NCBI RefSeq assembly: GCF_900169785.1 | Contig: NZ_FWER01000021.1 | Location: 2,501-66,500, forward strand | DNA length: 64,000 nucleotides | Source of the DNA: Rhizobium sullae | GTDB lineage: Bacteria; Pseudomonadota; Alphaproteobacteria; Rhizobiales; Rhizobiaceae | Direction of reading: 5' to 3' | Part shown: positions 55,091 through 63,888 of the stretch, in pieces | Layout: every line of letters begins with the position of its first letter | How positions within the stretch are numbered: position 1 is the first letter of the stretch | Program-made: the position numbers and the translations under genes | Notes under the pieces: model-generated | The model's database searches: none | What the model saw: the letters and a program-made list of their open reading frames with translations, nothing else | What the model was told of the DNA's origin: nothing

Positions 55091-55150
55091 ACGGCTTGCT
55101 CCATGAAAACGAAGGGTAAGCCGTTAGCACATTAGAGAGGCAGAAACACC

Positions 55151-55810
55151 CTAAGGCATGAAGGAAAGCCGGACTTCTGGTATTTTTCCACCAGAGTGCT
55201 GCACGCGCGCCGAGAAGCCACGGCTCTCGCCGCTATAGATGACGTCCGCCGGCGGGTTGATCACCATGCTGGCCACCAGTCGTTCGTCGTTCACCAGATC
55301 GGCGCGGATCGGCCGGACGGTCTGTGTCGTACCGCTGCCGTTTTCGATGATGCCGTTGATAGCCAGGATGCTCATACCATTGGCCTCGCGCGGCGTGACC
55401 GTGACATGCGTGAAGTGAAGCGGCGAGCTCAACGCAGCGGTACTGCTCGCCGACAGGCCCGCGAAACCGCCCGTCAGGCCGAAAACAAGAACAAAAAGCA
55501 TGAAGACCAAAGCTGCAAAGCTCTTGAGCGATGCCTGCTGCAGCCATTTTTCTGCAATCGCGAGGAACGCAGTCGCCTTCGAGAAAGCCGTGGGTGGCCT
55601 AGATAGTTTGGCCGCGGCAGCAGCGCGCTTGCGATCGTCATTGAAGCTTCTAACGTTGAAGCCTTGGCTCCGGTGGCCGATAACGACGAACTCGGCATCG
55701 GCGACGTCATCCGGACGGCCCGGATAGCGGGGCTGGCGCGCGGCAGGTTCCGGCGGCAAGAAATCGTAGGCGTAGCCCGGCGCCCGGCGCCTGAAGGAGG
55801 ATGCTTCCAT
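55151..55810 (-). CDS. Hypothetical single-pass membrane protein, divergent from ftsE, 219 aa
   Basis: Not firmly recognised. An Arg/Pro-rich cytoplasmic N-terminus (about residues 1-90) is followed by one transmembrane helix (LVFMLFVLVFGLTGGFAGL) and a beta-rich extracytoplasmic domain (about 130-219) with INGIIENGSGTTQTVRPIRA. That C-domain looks like the DUF3426-type domain attached to MJ0042 zinc fingers in other alphaproteobacteria, but no CxxC zinc finger is present here. I chose ATG 55810 with GGGAGA upstream; ATG 55834 is the alternative. It lies back-to-back with ftsE across 206 bp. Confidence 0.65.
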   Translation of the reverse strand: MEASSFRRRAPGYAYDFLPPEPAARQPRYPGRPDDVADAEFVVIGHRSQGFNVRSFNDDRKRAAAAAKLSRPPTAFSKATAFLAIAEKWLQQASLKSFAALVFMLFVLVFGLTGGFAGLSASSTAALSSPLHFTHVTVTPREANGMSILAINGIIENGSGTTQTVRPIRADLVNDERLVASMVINPPADVIYSGESRGFSARVQHSGGKIPEVRLSFMP

Positions 55811-56016
55811 GTTGACGGTTTCTCCCATCTTCACATGGTTTCAGTGCACGGCTGAAATCCGGCATTGAAACGAATCCTGCTCAGTCGTAAATTTTAATGG
55901 TTAATGCTTCGCTAAGCTTGCCTTCAGACAGGCATCTTTCCGACGAAATTTACTGGTTGTTAACGGTGTTGGTTAACAAGTCGATGGCGTGAAACCACGA
56001 AAGACTGGGCTGCCCG

Positions 56017-56676
56017 TTGATCCATTTCGAGAATGTCGGTTTACGCTATGGCATGGGGCCGGAGATCCTCCGGGACCTCACTTTCGATATTCCGAAAAAG
56101 TCTTTCCAGTTCCTGACGGGTCCCTCCGGCGCCGGCAAGACGACGCTTCTTCGCCTGCTTTTCATGTCGCTGCAGCCGACGCGCGGGCTGATCCGTATGT
56201 TCGGGCGCGACATCTCCGACATCCCGCGGCCGGAACTGCCGCTGCTTCGCCGCCGCGTCGGTATCGTCTTCCAGGATTTCCGCCTGCTCGACCATCTGAC
56301 GACCTATGAGAATGTCGCGCTGCCGCTTCGCGTGCGCGGTAAGGACGAGAGCTCCTACAAGACCGACGTGCTGGAACTGCTGAAATGGGTCGGGCTCGGC
56401 GAGCGCATCAATGTGCTTCCGCCCGTGCTTTCCGGCGGCGAGAAACAGCGCGCGGCGATCGCCCGCGCGCTGATCGACCGGCCCGAGGTTCTGCTTGCCG
56501 ACGAGCCGACCGGCAACGTCGACCCACCGATGGCACGCCGCCTGCTGAACCTCTTTCTCGAACTCAACCGCCTCGGTACGGCTGTCGTGATCGCAACCCA
56601 CGATCTGACGCTGATGGACCAGGTGGAAGCCCGCCGTATGATTCTTTCGGAGGGGCATCTTGACGTCTATGACTGA
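56017..56676 (+). CDS. ftsE: Cell-division ATP-binding protein FtsE, 219 aa
   Basis: ABC ATPase that with FtsX activates septal peptidoglycan hydrolases. Walker A GPSGAGKTT (about residues 35-43), the signature LSGGEKQRAAIARA and Walker B VLLADEPTGNVDP are intact. The start is a TTG at 56017, matching the family start MIHFENVGL; no ATG fits. The ftsX frame overlaps its end. The first gene of the ftsEX pair lies downstream of a region with two TTAAC elements 10-13 bp apart. Confidence 0.95.
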   Translation: MIHFENVGLRYGMGPEILRDLTFDIPKKSFQFLTGPSGAGKTTLLRLLFMSLQPTRGLIRMFGRDISDIPRPELPLLRRRVGIVFQDFRLLDHLTTYENVALPLRVRGKDESSYKTDVLELLKWVGLGERINVLPPVLSGGEKQRAAIARALIDRPEVLLADEPTGNVDPPMARRLLNLFLELNRLGTAVVIATHDLTLMDQVEARRMILSEGHLDVYD

Positions 56677-57682
56677 GTCTGCACCGAAAAACCGCGCGCA
56701 AGGCGCACCCCTTACCGAGCAGAAGCGGGCGGAGATGCGCGTGCGGCCAACCGCGTCGATCCTGCCGCCCTCGAACATTCAGGGCAACGCACTGACGGTG
56801 GTCATCGCCATCATGGCCTTCCTCGCCTGCCTGACGCTTGGCGGTGTCAGCATGGTGCGTTCGACGGCGGCGAGCTGGGAGAGCCAGATCTCCCGTGAGA
56901 TCACCATCCAGATCAGGCCGGAGGACGGCCTCGACATGGAAAAGGCGCTGACGCAGGCGCGCGATATCGCCATGACCTTCGTCGGCACCAAGAGCGGCCA
57001 GATCGTTGATGAGGCTGCAACGGCGCGCCTTTTGGAGCCGTGGCTCGGCAGCGGCCTTGATATCAAGGAACTCCCTGTCCCCCGCCTCGTGATTATTACC
57101 ATCGACGAGGCGAACCCGCCCGATTTTGACGCAATGCGCTCGCTGTTAAAGGAGAGCATTCCCCAAGCCTCGCTCGACGATCACCGCACATGGGTCGATC
57201 GTCTCGTTTCAATGGCGCATACGACGGTCATGCTCGGGACCGGCGTGCTGCTGCTCGTCTTCACAGCCATGGTGCTGACCGTCGTCTTTGCGACACGCGG
57301 CGCGCTTTCCGGCAACCGCCATATCGTCGAGGTCCTGCATTTCGTGGGCGCCGAAAGCTCCTTTGTCGCAACCGAATTCCAGAAGCATTTCCTCAAGATC
57401 AGCCTCAAGGGATCGGCAATCGGCAGCGCGCTGGCGGCTCTCTTCTTCCTTGCGGCAGGCTTCCTGCAAAGCCGTACGATCGCGACCCCGCAGACCGACC
57501 AGGCGACGGCTCTCTTCGGCACCTTCTCGGTCGGAGCCCTCGGTTACCTCGGCATCTTCGCGACAATGATCGTCATCGCGTTGCTGACGACGCTTACAGC
57601 ACGGCTGACCGTCATGCGCACAATCTATGAAATCGATACGCTGCGTTCCGATCCGACGCGAACCGATGGTATCGCGAATTGA
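56660..57682 (+). CDS. ftsX: Cell-division protein FtsX, 340 aa
   Basis: Membrane partner of FtsE. One helix near residue 50 (NALTVVIAIMAFLACLTLG), a periplasmic loop of about 110 residues that would contact the hydrolase regulator, then three further helices. It starts at TTG 56660 with GGAGG six bases upstream, or at ATG 56669; both overlap ftsE, so the pair is translationally coupled. The M23 peptidase at the window start is a possible, but unlinked, client. Confidence 0.93.
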   Translation: MTSMTESAPKNRAQGAPLTEQKRAEMRVRPTASILPPSNIQGNALTVVIAIMAFLACLTLGGVSMVRSTAASWESQISREITIQIRPEDGLDMEKALTQARDIAMTFVGTKSGQIVDEAATARLLEPWLGSGLDIKELPVPRLVIITIDEANPPDFDAMRSLLKESIPQASLDDHRTWVDRLVSMAHTTVMLGTGVLLLVFTAMVLTVVFATRGALSGNRHIVEVLHFVGAESSFVATEFQKHFLKISLKGSAIGSALAALFFLAAGFLQSRTIATPQTDQATALFGTFSVGALGYLGIFATMIVIALLTTLTARLTVMRTIYEIDTLRSDPTRTDGIAN

Positions 57683-57748
57683 ACGGCCCAGTCCTTTTTG
57701 CCACGAAAGTGTCTGTTCCCTGCCTTAATCTGCATATATTTACGACTC

Positions 57749-58465
57749 ATGACCATGGGCCACACTAGACGCAATCCGATTCGTCCCGAGCCGGCGCTTG
57801 CAAGCTACGGTGTCGGCGCCCCGCGTCGCGGCCCTCTACGCCGGATGTTGCGGTGGGGCGGATTTGCCTTCGTGCTGACGACTGCGCTGCTTTTCGTTGG
57901 TTTCCTACGGTTCGCCGATTCCATCACGACCTTGAAACCTCCAGCCGAGCCGAAGGCCGATGCCATCGTCGTTTTGACAGGTGGCTATCAGCGCATCGAT
58001 CAGGCCGTCGAACTGCTGGAAAAGGGCGCAGGCAAGCGGCTGCTCATATCGGGCGTCCATCCGTCGACAACCCGAGCACAGATTCGAAAGACCACATCGG
58101 CCCCGGCCGATTTGTTCAATTGCTGCGTCGACATCGGCTATGACGCAATCGACACGATCGGCAACGCGCAGGAGGCCGCGAACTGGATCCATGCCAAAGG
58201 CTACAAGAGCGTTCTGGTCGTTACAAACAATTACCACATGCCACGCAGTCTCGCGGAACTTGCCTACGTTGATGCCGATACGCAGTTCATCCCCTACCCA
58301 GTCGTCAACTCGGATCTGAAGACACGGGCCTGGTTCACTGATCCGAATGCACTTCGCGTCATGCTGGCCGAATATGGCAAAGTGCTTTTGGCAGGCGCAC
58401 GCAATATCACCGGCTTCGGGCGCCATCCGGGCCTTCGCTCAGCAAGCATCACGGGCCAGAGCTGA
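57749..58465 (+). CDS. YdcF family (DUF218) membrane-anchored protein, 238 aa
   Basis: One transmembrane helix (about residues 34-54, GFAFVLTTALLFVGFLRFA), then a DUF218 domain: ADAIVVLTGGYQRIDQAVELL and VLVVTNNYHMPRSLAELA. Related ElyC/SanA proteins affect envelope biogenesis. It starts at ATG 57749 or 57755; an extension to 57698 has no support. It lies between ftsX and plsC on the same strand with 66-67-bp gaps. Confidence 0.87.
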   Translation: MTMGHTRRNPIRPEPALASYGVGAPRRGPLRRMLRWGGFAFVLTTALLFVGFLRFADSITTLKPPAEPKADAIVVLTGGYQRIDQAVELLEKGAGKRLLISGVHPSTTRAQIRKTTSAPADLFNCCVDIGYDAIDTIGNAQEAANWIHAKGYKSVLVVTNNYHMPRSLAELAYVDADTQFIPYPVVNSDLKTRAWFTDPNALRVMLAEYGKVLLAGARNITGFGRHPGLRSASITGQS

Positions 58466-58532
58466 TTTTCATCAGGCGCTTTTTATGGCAGCCATTATCG
58501 TGTAGGCAGGGCGAACCGCGGTCACGCGGATA

Positions 58533-59348
58533 ATGGCTTTGGAAAACTTCATGATCGCCCTGCGTTCCGTCCTCTTCAACACGATCTTCTACGCCAACCT
58601 CATCATCCGGATGATCGTGCTGTCGCCCTATTACTTCATCGTGCCCCGCAAGACCGCCTATGCGATCCCCAAGAACTGGGCGCTTTCGAACCATTGGCTG
58701 ATGGAAAAGATCGTCGGGACGACCTTCGAAATCGAAGGCATCGAGAACCTGCCGGAAGGAAGCTACATCCTCGCCCCAAAGCACCAGTCCTTCTGGGACA
58801 CCTATGCACTGTTGCCCTGGCTGAACGACCCGGTTTACATCCTCAAGCGCGAATTGATGTGGATCCCGCTTTTCGGCTGGTACGCGAAAAAGCAACGCAT
58901 GATCCCGGTCGACCGCGGTGCGCGCGGCAAGGTGATGGTCGAGGTGTTGAAGCGCACCAAGAAAGAGCTTGCTACAGGCCGTCAGCTGATCATCTATCCG
59001 GAAGGGACGCGCCGGCCTCCGGGCGCAGAACCGCTCTACAAGTACGGAATTGCCCGCATGTATCGGGATCTTGGCATTCCGGTTGTGCCGGTCGCCATGC
59101 ATCCCGGTCTTTTCTGGCCGCGCCGCAGCGCCGTGCGCCGTCCCGGCCATTTCAAGGTTCGCATCCTGCCCGCCATCCCGCCGGGCCTCGATCCGGATGC
59201 GTTCTTTCAGCACCTGATCGATGTGACCGAGGAGGCGAGCGACGAGCTTTTGATCGATACCGCCGTGCGCAATCCGCACCTGCCGCTGCCGCCGACCGCC
59301 ACCGCGAGACTGGCGCAATTACGCAAGGCAAAGGCCGCCTCCGCCTAA
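58533..59348 (+). CDS. plsC: 1-acyl-sn-glycerol-3-phosphate acyltransferase (PlsC), 271 aa
   Basis: Adds the second acyl chain to make phosphatidic acid. The acyltransferase motif H84-x4-D89 (KHQSFWD) and the glycerol-phosphate motif YPEGTRRPPG are present. A hydrophobic N-terminus (about residues 15-37) anchors it to the membrane. The ATG at 58533 is clear. Its TAA overlaps the stop of the convergent ChaC-like gene by 4 bp. A hydroxy-fatty-acid or ornithine-lipid acyltransferase (OlsA) is the main alternative. Confidence 0.88.
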   Translation: MALENFMIALRSVLFNTIFYANLIIRMIVLSPYYFIVPRKTAYAIPKNWALSNHWLMEKIVGTTFEIEGIENLPEGSYILAPKHQSFWDTYALLPWLNDPVYILKRELMWIPLFGWYAKKQRMIPVDRGARGKVMVEVLKRTKKELATGRQLIIYPEGTRRPPGAEPLYKYGIARMYRDLGIPVVPVAMHPGLFWPRRSAVRRPGHFKVRILPAIPPGLDPDAFFQHLIDVTEEASDELLIDTAVRNPHLPLPPTATARLAQLRKAKAASA

Positions 59349-59875
59349 GCGGCCCGCAGCCGCTCGACCTCGTTGGCGACCCGTTCCAGCCAATGATCGC
59401 GAATCCCCATCTCTTGCAGATGCGAGAGCGTATTGAAAACGTAGGCGTCGTTCGAGCCTGACTGACCCTTTGCCTCGTGTACAATGTGGGCAGCTGCAGA
59501 GGCATCGAGTGCGCCGGCATATTGGGCGTGATCGCGATCAACGATGTAGGCAACTGCCTTGACGCTGCTCCGACCGGAAAGCGATAGCGGCACATGGCGC
59601 TCCCGATAGACGTTGGTGACGAGCTCGCGGGCACGCAGATAGTCCATTACCTCGTCCCGCTTCTCCAAGGCCACGCGAAACGCCATGCCGCGGCAAGAGC
59701 CGCCGCGATCGAGACCGAGCACGAGACCCGGATTTTGCTGCGTGCCGCGGTGAACCCAGGAATGGACGCATAAGGAGCGCCGGTAACCGTAAACAAGGGC
59801 CTGGGACCGCTCAAGAAACTCGAAGCCCGGATTCCACATCAGCGATCCGTAGCCAAAGACCCAAAATTCGTCCAT
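59345..59875 (-). CDS. Gamma-glutamylcyclotransferase (ChaC-like), 176 aa
   Basis: Probably degrades glutathione to 5-oxoproline and Cys-Gly. The signature VFGYGSLMWNPGFEF opens the protein, followed by the small-barrel core (RRSLCVHSWVHRGT and GLVLGLDRGGSCRG) and the RELVTNVYRER segment. Length is usual for bacterial ChaC. It converges on plsC and is divergent from the DUF2125 gene with 52 bp between. Confidence 0.9.
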   Translation of the reverse strand: MDEFWVFGYGSLMWNPGFEFLERSQALVYGYRRSLCVHSWVHRGTQQNPGLVLGLDRGGSCRGMAFRVALEKRDEVMDYLRARELVTNVYRERHVPLSLSGRSSVKAVAYIVDRDHAQYAGALDASAAAHIVHEAKGQSGSNDAYVFNTLSHLQEMGIRDHWLERVANEVERLRAA

Positions 59876-59927
59876 ATCGCACGCCAGACCGAAATTCCCA
59901 TTCGCGATTCACCATTGGAGAACCATC

Positions 59928-60929
59928 ATGGCAGCGTCAAGCCAATCCGGCAGCGGCAGAAAATTCTGGTTGCTCGGCTTGGGCATCGTTCTGGTCATCG
60001 CGATCTATACCGGCGGTTGGTTCTACGCGGCCTCGCAGCTCAAGGAGACTGTGCTGAAGGCGATTACGCCGCGCAGCACGGCGGGCGTCAGCGGCGAATG
60101 CGCCGGTATCGACTTTCGCGGCTACCCGTTCCGCATCGGCCTCTATTGCTCGAAAGTAAGTGTGGACGACAACACGAACGGCGTTTCGGCTTCCTTTGGC
60201 GAACTTCGCTCCGCAGCGCAGGTTTACGCGCCGGGCCATATCGTTTGGGAGCTCGATGCGCCGGCCGAAATCCGTACGGCAAACGGCCTTTCGATCTCGG
60301 CTGAATGGGCCAATCTGCAATCCAGTCTGGTGACGAGGCTGAGGGGCATCGACCGGACTTCAATGGTCATCGAAGGCCTGAAGGCGACCGCTGTCTCCTC
60401 CTATACTGGGCAGACGGTCAATATCGATGCGGGACGCACGGAAGTCCACCTGCGCCAGAATGCAGGCGATCTCGATGGTGCCGTCTCCCTCCAGGATGCA
60501 AATGCCATCATCAAGGACTGGCCACAGGTCTTCCCAAAATTCGCAGCGAGCGCCGATATAACCCTTGCAGGCAAGGGTGGAATGATCGACGGCAGCGACC
60601 CGCAGGGGCTTTATGGGGCCAGCGGAGAGCTGCGCAAGGCCGTGGCGGATATCGGTGACGGCAAGGTGATGACGCTTACCGGGCCCTTCTCCTTCGATGC
60701 GCAAGGCTTCCTGTCCGGCAAATTCAAGCTCGAAATCGAGCAGCTCGGCCCTTGGCGCGACAGCCTGAAACAGGCCTTCCCGGAAATCTCCGAAACCGTC
60801 GACACCGCCGCCAAGCTTCTGAAGGCGCTCGCGGTCGGCGGGGACAAGGTTTCGGTCGATCTCCTCGTTCAGCACGGCAATGCCACCGTAAGCGGCTTCA
60901 TCCCACTCGGCACGATCCCGCCGATCTGA
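59928..60929 (+). CDS. DUF2125 domain protein, 333 aa
   Basis: Unknown function, alphaproteobacterial family. An N-terminal signal anchor (about residues 14-33, FWLLGLGIVLVIAIYTGGWF) precedes a beta-rich extracytoplasmic domain with ECAGIDFRGYPFRIGLYCSKV (here cited as about residues 59-79), a cysteine pair likely disulfide-bonded. The repeated beta pattern resembles AsmA/DUF945-like lipid-transfer folds, but that is only impression. It converges on tyrC with 3 bp between. Confidence 0.85.
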   Translation: MAASSQSGSGRKFWLLGLGIVLVIAIYTGGWFYAASQLKETVLKAITPRSTAGVSGECAGIDFRGYPFRIGLYCSKVSVDDNTNGVSASFGELRSAAQVYAPGHIVWELDAPAEIRTANGLSISAEWANLQSSLVTRLRGIDRTSMVIEGLKATAVSSYTGQTVNIDAGRTEVHLRQNAGDLDGAVSLQDANAIIKDWPQVFPKFAASADITLAGKGGMIDGSDPQGLYGASGELRKAVADIGDGKVMTLTGPFSFDAQGFLSGKFKLEIEQLGPWRDSLKQAFPEISETVDTAAKLLKALAVGGDKVSVDLLVQHGNATVSGFIPLGTIPPI

Positions 60930-60932
60930 GGC

Positions 60933-61865
60933 TCAGTTTGCCTTCGTATCCTGCACGTGGGGGCGGCCAAAGTCCGGCGCGTCCACGTCCTGTCCCGCCT
61001 GAACGATCGAGCGACGGATTGCGCGGGTGCGGCTGAAAAGTTCGAAAAGCTTGTCGCCCTCGCCCCAGCGGATGGCGCGCTGCAGATAGGCGAGGTCTTC
61101 CGAAAAGCGCGCCAACATTTCAAGGATCGCATCCTTGTTGTGCAGGCAGACGTCACGCCACATCGTCGGATCGGACGCAGCAAGGCGCGTAAAGTCACGA
61201 AAGCCGGAGGCGGAATATTTGATGACTTCCGATTCCGTCACGGCTTCCAGATCGTCCGCCGTGCCGACAATATTGTAAGCGATGATGTGCGGTAGGTGCG
61301 AGACGATGGCGAGCACCTTGTCGTGGTGCTCGGCGTCCATCTCATCGACCTTTGAGCCAAGGCTTTCCCAGAACTTGCGGAGCTTTTTTAGTGCGCTGTC
61401 ATCCGTGCCCGTAATTGGCGTAAAGATGCACCAACGGCCTTCAAATAGGCCGGGGAAACCCGCATCGGGTCCGGATTTCTCCGTACCGGCCAGCGGATGA
61501 CCGGGGATGAAGTGCACATGCGGCGGCATATGCGGCTGCATCTGCGCGATGACCGACGCCTTGGTGGATCCGACGTCGGTGACGATCGCGCCAGGCTTTA
61601 GGGTCCCTGCGATTTCCCTCGCAATGCTTTCCGAGGCGCCAACCGGCACGGACACGATAACGAGATCGGCATCCCTGGCAGCCTCGGCCGACGAACTCGT
61701 ATAATGGCTGCCGAGCTGAAGTTCCTCGGCGCGCTTGAGCGTTTGAGCACTGCGCGTGGCAACGACGACTTCATTGGCAAGCCCGAGCCGCTTGATGTCA
61801 TGGGCGATCGAGGAGCCGATCAGCCCGATGCCGATCAGCGCGATGCGATCAAACTGCGCTGTCAT
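60933..61865 (-). CDS. tyrC: Prephenate / cyclohexadienyl dehydrogenase, 310 aa
   Basis: NAD-dependent oxidative decarboxylation of prephenate or arogenate on the way to tyrosine. The NAD loop IGIGLIGSSIAHDIKRLGL opens the protein, and the substrate His is in FIPGHPLAGTEKSGP. There is no fused chorismate mutase or ACT domain, the cyclohexadienyl type. Its ATG overlaps the hisC stop by 4 bp, so the two aromatic-pathway genes are coupled. Confidence 0.93.
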   Translation of the reverse strand: MTAQFDRIALIGIGLIGSSIAHDIKRLGLANEVVVATRSAQTLKRAEELQLGSHYTSSSAEAARDADLVIVSVPVGASESIAREIAGTLKPGAIVTDVGSTKASVIAQMQPHMPPHVHFIPGHPLAGTEKSGPDAGFPGLFEGRWCIFTPITGTDDSALKKLRKFWESLGSKVDEMDAEHHDKVLAIVSHLPHIIAYNIVGTADDLEAVTESEVIKYSASGFRDFTRLAASDPTMWRDVCLHNKDAILEMLARFSEDLAYLQRAIRWGEGDKLFELFSRTRAIRRSIVQAGQDVDAPDFGRPHVQDTKAN

Positions 61866-62971
61866 GTCGGGCGTCCCATGAATTCACCGAGCGCTTCGAT
61901 AACGCCATGATTGGCTTCTTCCGGACCGATGCTCATGCGAAGTGAATTGGGGAAGCCGTAGCTGCGAACCGCCCGCAGGATGTAGCCGCGGCTTGTCAGG
62001 AACTCGTCGGCATCGGTAGCACGCTTGCCATCGGCATCCGGAAAATGAATGAGAACGAAATTCGCCACCGACGGCGTGACCTTGAGACCGATCGTTTCGA
62101 GCGCTCCGGTGACCTTCTCGATCCACATCTGATTGAAGGAAGCGGCCTGCTGCATGAAGGCCTGATCGCGGATCGCTGCGGCACCGGCCGCGATCGCCGG
62201 CGCATTCATATTGAAAGGGCCACGCACGCGGTTCAGCGCATCGATGATCTCGGCAGGCGCATACATCCAGCCGACGCGGAGCGCGGCAAGCCCATAGACC
62301 TTCGAGAAGGTCCGGGTCATGACGACGTTCGCGTTCGAGGAGACGACCTCGATACCGGATTCATAGTCGTTGCGCCGGACATACTCGGCGTAGGCCGCAT
62401 CGAGCACCAGGACGACATGCTTCGGCAGGCCGGCCTGCAGGCGACGAACTTCGCTGACTGGGATATAGGTGCCGGTCGGATTGCCGGGATTGGCGATGAA
62501 GACGATCTTCGTCTTGTCGCTTACCGCCGCCAGGATCGCATCGACATCGACGGTATGGTCCTTCTCCTTCACCACGACAGGCGTCGCGCCCGCGCCCATG
62601 ATCTGAATCTTGTAAACGAGGAAGCCGTGCTCGGTGATGATGCCTTCGTCACCGGGGCTGAGATAAACGTGGCAGAGCAAGCCGAGCAGTTCGTCCGAGC
62701 CGTTGCCGCACATGATGTTAGCCGGATTCAAGCCGTGAATCGCAGCGATCGCCTCGCGCAGTTCGATCGCCTGGCCGTCCGGATAGCGCTCGAGATGGCC
62801 CGCGGCCTCACGGAAGGCCTCGATCGCCTTCGGGCTCGCACCAAGCGGCGTTTCGTTGGAGGAGAGCTTGTAGACGCGGGCAACGCCTGGTGCATGTTCC
62901 TTGCCCGGTACATAGGCTGCAATGTCCAGAATACCGGGACGCGGAACAGGCTTGCTCATCTCAACACTCAT
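61862..62971 (-). CDS. hisC: Histidinol-phosphate / aromatic aminotransferase HisC, 369 aa
   Basis: PLP aminotransferase for histidinol-phosphate; when next to tyrC it often also transaminates aromatic keto acids. GNGSDELLGLL, FIANPGNPTGTYIP and the PLP lysine in TRTFSKVYGLAALRVG are intact. The start ATG 62971 has AAGG upstream; 62959 is possible. It overlaps tyrC (ATGA). 87 bp separate it from the upstream methyltransferase, where a small stem-loop GCCGGAAATTCCGGC lies near 62991. Confidence 0.93.
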   Translation of the reverse strand: MSVEMSKPVPRPGILDIAAYVPGKEHAPGVARVYKLSSNETPLGASPKAIEAFREAAGHLERYPDGQAIELREAIAAIHGLNPANIMCGNGSDELLGLLCHVYLSPGDEGIITEHGFLVYKIQIMGAGATPVVVKEKDHTVDVDAILAAVSDKTKIVFIANPGNPTGTYIPVSEVRRLQAGLPKHVVLVLDAAYAEYVRRNDYESGIEVVSSNANVVMTRTFSKVYGLAALRVGWMYAPAEIIDALNRVRGPFNMNAPAIAAGAAAIRDQAFMQQAASFNQMWIEKVTGALETIGLKVTPSVANFVLIHFPDADGKRATDADEFLTSRGYILRAVRSYGFPNSLRMSIGPEEANHGVIEALGEFMGRPT

Positions 62972-63058
62972 GGGATCGACCTTGAAAAAACGCCGGAAAT
63001 TCCGGCCGGAAATTGCCCTGTGGCAATAAAGCGGAACGCGGCCTTTGTCGAGTGAGAC

Positions 63059-63799
63059 TTAGTAGCTGCGCGTCGTCGGGACGCCATGCGGCGCAAGAAC
63101 CGGGACGAAGACGCGGCGCGACGCCCGTGCGGCAACCGGCAGTCCCTGATAGAGCCGCTTCTGCGCCTCGACGATGATGACGCCGGAAAAGGCCGGCCAG
63201 AGCGTGCGGCCGATGCGTTCGAAGCCGCGGCGAAGGCTGAGAACCGTGCGAAGCTTCGATGGCGGGAAGAAGAGCGCCTCGGCCGTAGCGCCGGGCGTGA
63301 AATTCGTCTCGCGTAGCAGATGCGTGAGCTGACCCCGCGAATAGGGGCGCCCGGAGCCGAAAGGCGTATGCTCCATGCGCGCCCAGACACCGCGCCGGTT
63401 CGGCACGACGATGACGAGCCGTCCGCCGGGCGCAAGCACGCGCCAGAGCTCTTTCAAGGTTTCCCGCGGGCTTTCGGCGAATTCCAGCGAATGAACCATC
63501 AGCACACGATCGATGGACGAATCGGGAAGCGGCAATTCTTCATCGAAGATCAGAGCGGTCGATGACAAGGATCCCACCGGCCAGTTCACGGCGCCCTGCC
63601 CGGCGGGCATGAAGGCGAAGGTGCGCTCAGTATCGGCACCGAACCGGTCGAGGAATGGAACGGCATAGCCGATGCCGACGAGCCGCTCCTGCGGCAGCCG
63701 CACCCAAAGCGACGACAGCGCCATAGCGATAGAGTGCTCGGCAAGGCGCCCGAGCTCGGAATGATAGAACTGGCGCAGATCGACAATATCCGTGTGCAT
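63059..63799 (-). CDS. Class I SAM-dependent methyltransferase, 246 aa
   Basis: UbiE/type-11 methyltransferase family. The central DSSIDRVLMVHSLEFAESP and LKELWRVLAPGGRLVIVVPN segments are motifs II-III. The classic glycine-rich loop is replaced by LVGIGYAVPFLDRF, as in a rhizobial group encoded next to gloB. I chose ATG 63799 (MHTDIVDLRQFY). The gene is divergent from gloB; metabolism of methylglyoxal is a possible context, not shown. Confidence 0.85.
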   Translation of the reverse strand: MHTDIVDLRQFYHSELGRLAEHSIAMALSSLWVRLPQERLVGIGYAVPFLDRFGADTERTFAFMPAGQGAVNWPVGSLSSTALIFDEELPLPDSSIDRVLMVHSLEFAESPRETLKELWRVLAPGGRLVIVVPNRRGVWARMEHTPFGSGRPYSRGQLTHLLRETNFTPGATAEALFFPPSKLRTVLSLRRGFERIGRTLWPAFSGVIIVEAQKRLYQGLPVAARASRRVFVPVLAPHGVPTTRSY

Positions 63800-63888
63800 C
63801 GCAATAAATGTTATCAGCGGGCGATTGGACTTCAAGGCCGGAGCCTCTACATTCCGGACAAGTTTGTGGGAAAGAGGCCGTTTGGACA

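Noticed and set aside
55955..55979. A full CtrA site before ftsE
   Set aside because: The two TTAA elements are 9 bp apart instead of the required 7, so it is listed only as a weak observation.
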